From: Pedobacter cryoconitis
GTDB taxonomy: Bacteria > Bacteroidota > Bacteroidia > Sphingobacteriales > Sphingobacteriaceae
Length of the DNA stretch: 64,000 bases
Assembly (NCBI RefSeq): GCF_014200605.1
Contig: NZ_JACHCE010000010.1
Location: 124,001 to 188,000, forward strand
Direction: 5' to 3'
The first letter of the stretch is position 1. The number at the start of each line of letters is the position of its first letter. Made by a program: the position numbers and the translations under genes. The notes beneath the pieces were generated by a model, which saw only the letters and a list, made by a program, of their open reading frames with translations, was not told the origin of the DNA and searched no databases. Shown piece by piece: positions 1 to 7,916 of this stretch.

Positions 1-2
1 CT

Positions 3-338
3 AAATCTGATGCAGGTTTGAAAAAATCATTAAAAGCTGCTGCTATAGTTGTCAATGATCTGAGCATTGAAATGGATTTTATATTCCAGGCTGCAAGAGC
101 TGCATTTGATGAACTAAGTGATAGCTATGAATTTGTAAAAGCAACAGAAAAAAACATAGAGGAGTTAACTGCTCAATTTAAATTTGGGGACAATAAGTTT
201 GACCTGACCATTAAGAATGTGTCTGATAAAATTCATATTGGAGCTCAGGTAAATAGTGCAGTAACCCCAGCGGTGACAAAAACTATTGAAGCAGATGTAG
301 CCAAGATTGAACAGGCATTAAATAAGATGTTCAAATAA
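3..338 (+). CDS. Conserved hypothetical protein, C-terminal part (cut by window start)
   Basis: The reading frame is open to the left edge, so the gene begins before the window; the in-frame TTG at 18 is probably an internal leucine and not a start. The visible 111 residues are soluble and mixed helix/strand in character, with no membrane segment, cysteine or catalytic motif I recognise. The tail (IEADVAKIEQALNKMFK) is predicted helical by eye. It ends in TAA at 336-338 and is followed 19 bp later by a strong terminator, so it is the last gene of its transcript. No function is assigned. Confidence 0.7.
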   Translation, partial: KSDAGLKKSLKAAAIVVNDLSIEMDFIFQAARAAFDELSDSYEFVKATEKNIEELTAQFKFGDNKFDLTIKNVSDKIHIGAQVNSAVTPAVTKTIEADVAKIEQALNKMFK

Positions 339-357
339 GAACCGAAAATTAAAAAGA

Positions 358-394
358 AAAGGCACCTTTTAACTCTGTTAAGGTGCCTTTTTTT
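358..394 (+). terminator. Rho-independent terminator
   Basis: An 11-bp perfect stem, AAAGGCACCTT (358-368) against AAGGTGCCTTT (380-390), is followed by a T run. It closes the transcript of the partial gene at the window start. Confidence 0.85.
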
Positions 395-491
395 ATATTA
401 ACAGATAAATTAAACTGATTGTATATATGGTTTCAGGAAAAAATAAGAGATATTTGATTTACATAAAATAATCAATATACATACAAAATTC

Positions 492-1271
492 ATGACATCA
501 CCACTGGTATTATATACAGTTAATGAACGTATCGCTACAATTTCATTAAACCGGCCCGACAAACGTAATGCCTTTAATCCGGAACTGGTAAGCGCACTGA
601 CAGCGGCATTACTGCAGGCATCTGATGATGAAGAAGTGAAAGTGATCATTTTAAAGGCCATTGGAAGCACTTTTAGTGCAGGCGCTGACCTTGCCTACCT
701 GCAACAATTACAAAATAACACACACGAAGAAAACGTCCGGGACAGCAATAACCTGAAAACTCTTTTCACCACAATCTATTATCTGCCCAAAGTAGTCATC
801 GCACAAGTTGAAGGCCATGCAATAGCTGGTGGATGCGGACTGGCTACGGTTTGTGACATTACTTTTGCTGTTCCTGAAGCTAGTTTTGGTTATACAGAAG
901 TAAAACTCGGCTTTGTTCCGGCCATAGTTTCCTGCTTTTTAATGCGAAAAACAAGTGAAACCATAGCAAAAAAGATATTATTGACAGGTGATTTATTCTC
1001 AGCCGAACAAGCACTGGCTTATAATTTGATTACTTATGTAACAAATAAGGAAGATATTGATCAAAAGGTACGGGATTTTGCGCAGAAGCTTTGCGAAGAG
1101 GCATCGGGAAACTCCTTAATGGTAACTAAACAACTGATTGGTCAGACTACTAACCCGGAATTGGAAAAGAGTTTGAACTTAGCGGTACAAATTAATGCGC
1201 GGGTTAGAGAAAGCGAAGACTTTAAAAAAGGGATCGCTTCTTTTATCAGCAAGGAAAAAATTAAATGGTAA
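492..1271 (+). CDS. Enoyl-CoA hydratase/isomerase (crotonase) family protein
   Basis: This 259-residue protein has the crotonase fold, which binds an acyl-CoA thioester and stabilises its enolate in an oxyanion hole. Visible hallmarks are NRPDKRNAFN near the N-terminus, the CoA-binding FSAGADLAYL (about residues 60-70) and the oxyanion-hole segment AGGCGLATVCD (about 113-123). The glutamate matching rat crotonase Glu164 is present (TEVKLG), but the position of Glu144 is glycine (GGCGL instead of GGCEL), so plain hydration by the two-Glu mechanism is doubtful. Bacteroidota paralogs of this type are often annotated as methylglutaconyl-CoA hydratase in leucine breakdown; that is not proven here. 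The secreted-protein gene at 1289 follows at once. Confidence 0.85.
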   Translation: MTSPLVLYTVNERIATISLNRPDKRNAFNPELVSALTAALLQASDDEEVKVIILKAIGSTFSAGADLAYLQQLQNNTHEENVRDSNNLKTLFTTIYYLPKVVIAQVEGHAIAGGCGLATVCDITFAVPEASFGYTEVKLGFVPAIVSCFLMRKTSETIAKKILLTGDLFSAEQALAYNLITYVTNKEDIDQKVRDFAQKLCEEASGNSLMVTKQLIGQTTNPELEKSLNLAVQINARVRESEDFKKGIASFISKEKIKW

Positions 1272-1288
1272 AAATCAAAAAGAAGAAT

Positions 1289-1960
1289 ATGTTAAAATCA
1301 ATTAAAACAAGTGTACTGGCTGTCATATTAATCAGTACTGCAGTGATTGCACACGCACAGAAAAAGGTAAACGAAGGTACACTTACTTATGGTATCACTT
1401 ACGAACTGACTCCTGAACAAAAATCTATGGCGTCACAACTTCCGGCGGAGACTAAATTCAAATTCAACGGAAATATTTTAAAAATTGAGATGCAGCAAGG
1501 CCCTGCAAAAATCACAATAATTTCTGATGGTGTTCAAAAAAATGGTTTGGTATTGGTTGACATACCTCCTATTCAAAAACAATATGCAGTAAAAACCACC
1601 AAAGAAGAGACGGAACAAACTATGGGTAAAACTCCTGTATTAAGTGATTTCAAAGCAACAGGTGAGAAATTAAAGATTGGTAACTACAATACAGAGAAAT
1701 ATACTTACAAAGATGATAAAGGCACTCCTTTTGAACTTTGGGCAACAACTGAAATTCAATTACCAGAAGGAATTATCGGTGAAGAGTTCAAAACAGTAAA
1801 AGGAACTCCTATTAAATTCACCCGTGTACAAAATGGTGTAAAAGCAGTTTTAACAATCAAAGCTTTAGCTGAAGATAAAGTTGGCCCATTATCACTGGAT
1901 GTACCATCCGAATACGAAGTGACCACTATGGATGCTTTAAGAGCAATGGGCGGTCAATAA
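1289..1960 (+). CDS. Secreted protein of unknown function
   Basis: From the ATG at 1289 the product is 223 residues and opens with a clean signal peptide (MLKSIKTSVLAVILISTAVIAHA, cleavage near residue 23). An in-frame ATG at 1265 would overlap the stop of the crotonase gene and put a lysine-rich stretch before the signal, so 1289 is preferred. The mature part is lysine-rich, soluble and beta-rich, without cysteines, and should be periplasmic or surface-exposed. It resembles the many small conserved exported proteins of Bacteroidota whose role is unknown. It may be cotranscribed with the crotonase gene (17-bp gap) and ends before a strong terminator. Confidence 0.75.
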   Translation: MLKSIKTSVLAVILISTAVIAHAQKKVNEGTLTYGITYELTPEQKSMASQLPAETKFKFNGNILKIEMQQGPAKITIISDGVQKNGLVLVDIPPIQKQYAVKTTKEETEQTMGKTPVLSDFKATGEKLKIGNYNTEKYTYKDDKGTPFELWATTEIQLPEGIIGEEFKTVKGTPIKFTRVQNGVKAVLTIKALAEDKVGPLSLDVPSEYEVTTMDALRAMGGQ

Positions 1961-1978
1961 AAATTATTTAAACAGCAA

Positions 1979-2015
1979 AAAAGAGGGTATCCAGAATTTT
2001 GGATATCCTCTTTTT
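1979..2015 (+). terminator. Rho-independent terminator
   Basis: The stem AAAGAGGGTATCCA pairs with TGGATATCCTCTTT across a short loop and runs into a T-rich tail. It closes the crotonase/secreted-protein transcript. Confidence 0.85.
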
Positions 2016-2134
2016 GTTTTTTATATACTACATTTGAATTGCAGGAAAGATCCGAAAACCTTTATATAAATGGGATAAACCAAGAAAATCCTGCAACAGC
2101 TTAAACGCCGGAAAAATTAAATTATTCAAATCAG

Positions 2135-4318
2135 ATGAAGCGGAAATTCATTATTCTAAAGTTAACTACTGTCTTATTTATCACCTGTTTTTTTGTACCC
2201 GGAGCAATTGCCCAGTATAAAAAAGAGGGGGTTAACTGGACAAAAGATGGTAACGGTTACTATCAGAATTCATACAGAGGGATCGAAATAGTCACCCTAC
2301 CAAAAAACGAAACCAAATTATTAATCAGCAGCACATTACTTACACCTGCCGGACAATATCAGCCTTTACAGATCAAAGATTTTGTTCTTTCTGCTGATGG
2401 CACCAAAGCTTTAATCTATACCAACAGCAAAAGAGTATGGCGTTATGAAACCAGAGGTGATTACTGGCTGGCAGACCTAACAGCCAATAAGCTAACCCAA
2501 ATCGGGAAAGATAAACCGGCTTCTTCACTAATGTTTGCTAAACTATCACCTGATGCAAGTAAAGTTGCCTATGTAAGCGGACATAATCTATATGTTGAAG
2601 ACGTGAACAGCGGAACGGGTAAGGCCCTGACAACAGATGGTACTGATAAATTAATCAATGGTACTTTTGACTGGGCTTATGAAGAAGAATTTGATTGCAG
2701 AGATGGTTTCAAATGGAGCCCTGACGGTGCTTCTATCGCGTATTGGCAGTTAGATGCAAGTAAAATCAAGAACTTTCTGATGATTAACAATACAGATTCA
2801 ATTTATCCTTTTACTGTGCCGGTTGAGTACCCTATTGTTGGAGAAAACCCTTCTTCGTGCAGAATTGGTATTGTCAATGTAAATACTGCACAAACTGACT
2901 GGGTAAAAATTCCTGGTGATGAGATACAGAACTACATTCCAAGAATGGACTGGGTACCCAATACCAAAGATATTATTTTACAACAGCTCAACAGAGAACA
3001 GAATACCAGTCGTGTATTTGTAGCGGATACACAATCCGGATCGGTCAATAATATTTATACAGAAACGGATAAAGCATGGATTGATGCAGCACCTGAATGG
3101 CAGTGGATCAACAATGGAAAGGAATTTATCTGGCCAAGTGAAAAAGACGGATGGCGCCACTTTTACAGAATCAGTAAGGATGGTAAAAAACAGACCCTGA
3201 TTACTAAAGGAGACTATGATGTTATCAAAAGCAGTCTGGTAGATGAGAAAAACAATACGTTTTATTTCATGGCATCACCAACCAATGCAACTCAGAAATA
3301 TCTGTATAAAACAAAACTGGACGGAAAAGGAAAATTAGAAGCTGTGACCCCATCAATTTTCCCGGGTACACATAGCTATGATATTTCTCCCAACGGCATT
3401 TTTGCTTTTCATACTTATGAGAATGCCAATGTTTCGCCGCTAAGTGAATGGATGAAATTAGACACTGGTAACCCATTCACCATGGAAGGCAGTTTAACTA
3501 ATCAGCTGGCAAGAATTCGCCTGCCGAAAAACAAAACTGAATTCTTCAAAATAAAAACTGAAGATGGTTTTGAGCTGGATGGCTGGATGAAAAAACCGGA
3601 TAACTTTGATCAGACAAAAAAATATCCGGTAGTATTTTATGTTTATGGTGAGCCTGGGGCACAAACGGTAACAGATACTTATGGTGTTTCTCATAATTTC
3701 TTATACGGAGGCGATATGCCCAAAGATGGTTATGTATATATCTCTATAGAAAATCGCGGTACACCGGCACCAAAAGGACGTGAATTCCGTAAATCAATTT
3801 ATAAAAACATCGGTACCCTGAATATTCGTGACCAGGCAATGGCGGCTAAAGAGATTTTGAAGTGGTCATTTATAGATAAGGACAGAGTTGCAGTATGGGG
3901 ATGGAGCGGTGGTGGCTCATCTACACTTAACCTGATGTTCCAGTATCCTGAAATCTATAAAACAGGTATCGCTATTGCAGCTGTAGGTAATCAGCTTACT
4001 TATGATAATATCTATCAGGAACGTTATATGGGCTCTCCTTTAAAAACTAAAGAAGCTTATATCAAAGGTTCACCGGTTACTTATGCCAAAAACCTGCAAG
4101 GCAATTTATTATACATTCATGGTACAGGTGATGATAACGTACATTATCAAAATGCAGAAATGCTGATTAATGAACTGATCAAGAATCAAAAAGTATTTCA
4201 ATTAATGTCTTATCCTAACCGTACGCATGGTATTAGTGAAGGTGAAGGCACCAATGCACATCTTTCTAAGATTTATACTAAGTTTCTTAAAGAAAACTGC
4301 CCTGCAGGAGGCAAATAG
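2135..4318 (+). CDS. Dipeptidyl peptidase IV family serine peptidase (S9B)
   Basis: A 727-residue exported peptidase with a signal peptide (about residues 1-26), an N-terminal beta-propeller domain of the DPP IV type and a C-terminal alpha/beta hydrolase. The DPP IV signature DWAYEEEF, whose glutamates hold the substrate N-terminus, is present near residue 183. The catalytic triad is visible: Ser591 in GWSGGG, Asp666/667 in GTGDDNVHYQ and His698 in NRTHGIS. Members remove X-Pro or X-Ala dipeptides from peptide N-termini in the periplasm, which feeds peptide use. It stands alone between two terminators, so it is probably monocistronic. Family assignment is firm; exact substrate preference is not. 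Confidence 0.95.
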   Translation: MKRKFIILKLTTVLFITCFFVPGAIAQYKKEGVNWTKDGNGYYQNSYRGIEIVTLPKNETKLLISSTLLTPAGQYQPLQIKDFVLSADGTKALIYTNSKRVWRYETRGDYWLADLTANKLTQIGKDKPASSLMFAKLSPDASKVAYVSGHNLYVEDVNSGTGKALTTDGTDKLINGTFDWAYEEEFDCRDGFKWSPDGASIAYWQLDASKIKNFLMINNTDSIYPFTVPVEYPIVGENPSSCRIGIVNVNTAQTDWVKIPGDEIQNYIPRMDWVPNTKDIILQQLNREQNTSRVFVADTQSGSVNNIYTETDKAWIDAAPEWQWINNGKEFIWPSEKDGWRHFYRISKDGKKQTLITKGDYDVIKSSLVDEKNNTFYFMASPTNATQKYLYKTKLDGKGKLEAVTPSIFPGTHSYDISPNGIFAFHTYENANVSPLSEWMKLDTGNPFTMEGSLTNQLARIRLPKNKTEFFKIKTEDGFELDGWMKKPDNFDQTKKYPVVFYVYGEPGAQTVTDTYGVSHNFLYGGDMPKDGYVYISIENRGTPAPKGREFRKSIYKNIGTLNIRDQAMAAKEILKWSFIDKDRVAVWGWSGGGSSTLNLMFQYPEIYKTGIAIAAVGNQLTYDNIYQERYMGSPLKTKEAYIKGSPVTYAKNLQGNLLYIHGTGDDNVHYQNAEMLINELIKNQKVFQLMSYPNRTHGISEGEGTNAHLSKIYTKFLKENCPAGGK

Positions 4319-4337
4319 GTATTGTCAATATAAATAC

Positions 4338-4375
4338 AAAAGGCCCTTAGCTGTTTAAACAGCTAAGGGCCTTTT
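4338..4375. terminator. Bidirectional terminator between convergent genes
   Basis: A 15-bp perfect stem, AAAGGCCCTTAGCTG against CAGCTAAGGGCCTTT, lies between the peptidase gene and the convergent SDR gene. A-rich and T-rich flanks allow it to act on both strands. Confidence 0.85.
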
Positions 4376-4389
4376 GATTAAAGAATAAA

Positions 4390-5166
4390 TTACGCTCCCT
4401 GGCCAATATTGATCATCAGGCCACCATCCATTACATAAGTACTACCAGTGACATAATTTGCCTCATCAGAAGCCAGAAATAAAGCCAGGTAAGCAATTTC
4501 TTCCGGTCTGCCTGCCCTGCCAAGCGGAATATGCTGTTCTGCTTTTTCTCTGACCTGCGGATCATCTACTGCTTTTTGATTCATGGCAGTCAGAATCATA
4601 CCCGGAGCTATATCATTTACATTAATCCCAAACTTGCCTACTTCGAGCGCAATTGTCCGCATCAGACTTCTTATTCCGGCTTTCGAAGCATTATAATCAC
4701 CATTACCAGGCGCATTGATCTCTTCGTGAACAGAAGATATATTGATAATTTTTCCTGGTTTGCTGAGTGATTTACGATGTTGAATAAACTTCCTGCTGCA
4801 AAAGAAAGTTCCGTAAAGATTCGTTTTGATCGTTTTATCAAATACCTCAGTAGTCATTTCATCAATTGGAATACCAGAACCGTTCACACCAGAATTATTG
4901 ACCAGAATATCGATTCCGCCAAATTCCTGAATAATAGCTTCCATTTTCTCTTCCACTTCCTGCTCCTCACTCACATTCAGTTGAATTAAAATTGCTTTCC
5001 CGCCATGCTCCTGTACAGCTTCCAGCGCCTGCTGCCCTCTTTCTTCATTGCTATGGTAACAGACAATCACATTTGCCCCATTTTTAGCGAATTCGATAGC
5101 AATTGCACGCCCTATTCCAGAATCTGATCCGGTGACGAGTGCAATTTTGTTTTCCAGTTTCTTCAT
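4390..5166 (-). CDS. SDR family oxidoreductase (glucose 1-dehydrogenase-like)
   Basis: A 258-residue classical short-chain dehydrogenase/reductase using NAD(P)H. Visible are the Rossmann glycine motif TGSDSGIG (residues 12-19), the NNSG motif (about 90-93), the catalytic Ser144/145 and the YxxxK pair Tyr158/Lys162. The stretch YHSNEE after beta-2 and the C-terminal MDGGL resemble glucose/ribitol dehydrogenase-like members. The real substrate is not predictable from sequence. It is convergent with the DPP IV-like gene and divergent from the DNA repair cassette, so it belongs to neither. Confidence 0.9.
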   Translation of the reverse strand: MKKLENKIALVTGSDSGIGRAIAIEFAKNGANVIVCYHSNEERGQQALEAVQEHGGKAILIQLNVSEEQEVEEKMEAIIQEFGGIDILVNNSGVNGSGIPIDEMTTEVFDKTIKTNLYGTFFCSRKFIQHRKSLSKPGKIINISSVHEEINAPGNGDYNASKAGIRSLMRTIALEVGKFGINVNDIAPGMILTAMNQKAVDDPQVREKAEQHIPLGRAGRPEEIAYLALFLASDEANYVTGSTYVMDGGLMINIGQGA

Positions 5167-5290
5167 GTTTTCTACTATTCTTTTTTAATAAAAACCCCAA
5201 AACCAGATGATATGTTTTAGCTTATCCGATAATAAAACTGCAGGGACCTTCTCTTAAAACTTTACCGATAGCTATTTGTTGTAACACCCA

Positions 5291-6301
5291 ATGGCACTGA
5301 TTTCATTCACTAATAAAGGTATATTTTGTAAACAGGGAGGTTTTTATGTCGACCCCTGGCAGCCCGTAGATCTGGCTGTAACAACCCATGGACATGCAGA
5401 CCATGTGAAATTTGGTAATAAAGCATATTTATGCCATGAATTAACTAAACCTGTTTTACTGCAAAGGTTAGGGGCAGATTTACCGGTCCAGACCTTACCT
5501 TACAACAAAGAAATTACTATCAATGGTGTTAAACTGAGCCTTTTCCCTGCCGGACATGTGATTGGTTCTGCACAGGTCAGATTGGAATATAAAGGAGAAA
5601 TATGTGTCATTTCAGGCGACTATAAAGTTGAATATGATGGGATCAGTACGCCCTTTGAGCCAGTAAAATGCCACAGTTTTGTTTCCGAGAGCACTTTTGG
5701 CCTTCCTATCTATAAATGGCTGCCACAGGAAGAAGTATTTGGAAAGATAAGAAACTGGATTTCTGACAATCATGATCATTTAAAAACAAGCGTGTTAATA
5801 GCCTATAGTTTAGGAAAGGCACAGCGGTTAATTAAAAATCTTGCTGGCGATAAAAATATCTATGTACATCAGTCTATCGCCAATTTAAATGAAGGATTTA
5901 TCAGGGCTGGAGTTGATTTACCTCAAACGATCCGGATTACGCCGGATATAAAAAAAGAAGATTTACAAAAAGGCATTGTCATTGTCCCTCCTGCTCTTGC
6001 AGATGGAAAATGGATGAAAAGCTTAATGAGCGCTTCCACAGGAATCTGTTCCGGTTGGATGCAGGTCAGGGCAGGCCGCAGATGGAAATCGGCCGATGCC
6101 GGATTTGCACTAAGCGACCATGCAGACTGGCCAGGTTTGTTATCGGCCATCAAAGCCACAGAAGCGGAAAAAGTATTTATTACGCACGGATTCGTTTCAA
6201 CCTTTTCCAGGTATCTGAATGAAACCGGAATAGCCGCAGAAGAAGTAACTACACGTTACGGCAATGAAGAAGAGGAAGAAGAAATTTTAAAAGAAGCATA
6301 A
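5291..6301 (+). CDS. Ligase-associated DNA exonuclease (metallo-beta-lactamase fold)
   Basis: The first gene of the four-gene ligase cassette encodes a 336-residue metallo-beta-lactamase/beta-CASP-type nuclease. The zinc-binding motif HGHADH is at residues 33-38; further ligand regions are FPAGHVIGSA, ISGDYK and, near the C-terminus, SDHAD and ITHGF. The family (TIGR04122 type) resembles the Artemis/SNM1/CPSF group and is thought to trim DNA ends before ligation. It ends one base before the ligase start, so the two are translationally linked. The acidic C-terminal tail (EEEEEEILKEA) is a minor oddity. Confidence 0.93.
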   Translation: MALISFTNKGIFCKQGGFYVDPWQPVDLAVTTHGHADHVKFGNKAYLCHELTKPVLLQRLGADLPVQTLPYNKEITINGVKLSLFPAGHVIGSAQVRLEYKGEICVISGDYKVEYDGISTPFEPVKCHSFVSESTFGLPIYKWLPQEEVFGKIRNWISDNHDHLKTSVLIAYSLGKAQRLIKNLAGDKNIYVHQSIANLNEGFIRAGVDLPQTIRITPDIKKEDLQKGIVIVPPALADGKWMKSLMSASTGICSGWMQVRAGRRWKSADAGFALSDHADWPGLLSAIKATEAEKVFITHGFVSTFSRYLNETGIAAEEVTTRYGNEEEEEEILKEA

Positions 6302-6302
6302 T

Positions 6303-7895
6303 TTGAAAAGGTTCACTCAACTGATACAGGAGCTGGAGACCAGCAATAAAACCAACGACAAAATCGCGGCCCTGGTTAACTATTTCAACATGGCAGACGA
6401 AAAGGACAAACCTTATGTCATTGCCATGTTCACCGGTAAAAGACCACGCAGACCTGTTACAACAGCTTTAATTAAAGAATGGGCCATAGAACTGAGTGCT
6501 ATTCCTGCCTGGTTATTTGCAGAGTCTTACCATAGTGTCGGCGATTTAAGTGAAACCATTGCGCTGGTACTTCCGCCTGCCCAACAGACCAGAGACCGCA
6601 AATTACATGAATGGATTACAGATCTTGCTTTACTGAACGGGCAGGATGATGATGTAAAAAAAGAATTTATCCTGCAGGCATGGAATAGCCTGGATACACA
6701 GGAACGTTTCATTTTTAATAAACTGATTTCCGGGAATTTCAGAATCGGGGTATCCAATAAAATGCTGGTCAATGCGATCGCTAAACAAAGTGATACTGAC
6801 AGTAATAAAATCATGCACAGTATTATGGGTAAATGGGCTCCGGGAGAGATTACCTACAAAGAATTGATAGCAGGTGTACATGTCAATACTGATAGTTCAT
6901 GGCCCTACCCTTTTTGTCTTGCCTATGCATTGGAAACTGAACCTGAAAGTCTTGGCGAAACTACCGCATGGCAGGCAGAATGGAAATGGGACGGCATTCG
7001 TGGTCAGCTGGTGAAAAGAAACGGAGAATTATTTATCTGGTCAAGAGGTGAAGAACTGGTTACCGGTCAGTTTCCTGAATTACATTTTCTTAAGGATGAA
7101 TTGCCAGACGGAACGGTGATAGATGGAGAAATCCTCTCTGTCAAAGAAGGAAATGTGCAGGCATTCAGTATCCTTCAGCAAAGGCTAAACAGAAAAACTA
7201 TACATAAATCACAGTTAAAAGATGCACCTATAGGCTTTTTCTGTTATGATATACTCGAAGCCGGAGGAAAAGATATCAGAACAGAACCGCTTTCTCAGCG
7301 TAGAAAAATACTGGTTGAGCTGATGTCAGCATTGACCACTAAAGACATAGCCATACTTTCTCCTGTGCTTAGTTTTCAGAGCTGGGAAGAACTCGCTGAA
7401 ATCAGAAAAGGTTCCAGAGAGAATAACAGTGAGGGTATTATGTTAAAGAAACTGAGCTCTCTTTACCATAGCGGCCGTAAGCGCGGCGACTGGTGGAAAT
7501 GGAAAATTAATCCTTATACGGTTGATACTGTGATGATTTATGCCCAGAAAGGAAGCGGACGGCGGGCTAACCATTTTACGGATTATACCTTTGCTGTTAG
7601 AGATGGAGAGCAATTGATAACTATAGCTAAAGCTTACTCCGGATTAACTGATAAAGAAATTAAAGAGGTAGATAGCTTTGTGAGGAAAAATGCTATTGAA
7701 AAATTTGGCCCGGTAAGAACCGTAAAACCAGAACTGGTATTTGAAATTGCATTTGAGGGCATTGCAGAAAGCAAGCGGCATAAAGCTGGGCTGGCTTTGC
7801 GTTTCCCACGTATCGCGCGCTGGCGAAAAGATAAAATTGCAGCAGAAATTAATACGCTGGATGATCTGAGACAGTTACTGGCCTCCACATTGTGA
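6303..7895 (+). CDS. ATP-dependent DNA ligase (ligase-associated cassette)
   Basis: A 530-residue ATP-dependent DNA ligase that seals nicks through a ligase-adenylate intermediate. The nucleophilic lysine is Lys228 in EWKWDGIRG (motif I, KxDG); further nucleotidyltransferase motifs are IDGEIL, SEGIMLKK and WWKWK. An N-terminal helical DNA-binding domain comes first and an OB-fold domain last. The start is TTG at 6303, one base after the exonuclease stop; no nearby ATG preserves the N-terminal domain. This is the TIGR04120-type ligase that travels with the exonuclease, helicase and PdeM found here, distinct from the NAD-dependent LigA used in replication. Confidence 0.94.
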   Translation: MKRFTQLIQELETSNKTNDKIAALVNYFNMADEKDKPYVIAMFTGKRPRRPVTTALIKEWAIELSAIPAWLFAESYHSVGDLSETIALVLPPAQQTRDRKLHEWITDLALLNGQDDDVKKEFILQAWNSLDTQERFIFNKLISGNFRIGVSNKMLVNAIAKQSDTDSNKIMHSIMGKWAPGEITYKELIAGVHVNTDSSWPYPFCLAYALETEPESLGETTAWQAEWKWDGIRGQLVKRNGELFIWSRGEELVTGQFPELHFLKDELPDGTVIDGEILSVKEGNVQAFSILQQRLNRKTIHKSQLKDAPIGFFCYDILEAGGKDIRTEPLSQRRKILVELMSALTTKDIAILSPVLSFQSWEELAEIRKGSRENNSEGIMLKKLSSLYHSGRKRGDWWKWKINPYTVDTVMIYAQKGSGRRANHFTDYTFAVRDGEQLITIAKAYSGLTDKEIKEVDSFVRKNAIEKFGPVRTVKPELVFEIAFEGIAESKRHKAGLALRFPRIARWRKDKIAAEINTLDDLRQLLASTL

Positions 7896-7916
7896 TATTA
7901 ACCGGATAGAGGGAAT

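Noticed and set aside
18..338. TTG at 18 as start of the first gene
   Set aside because: The frame is open to the window edge and nothing suggests an initiation site; treated as a partial gene.
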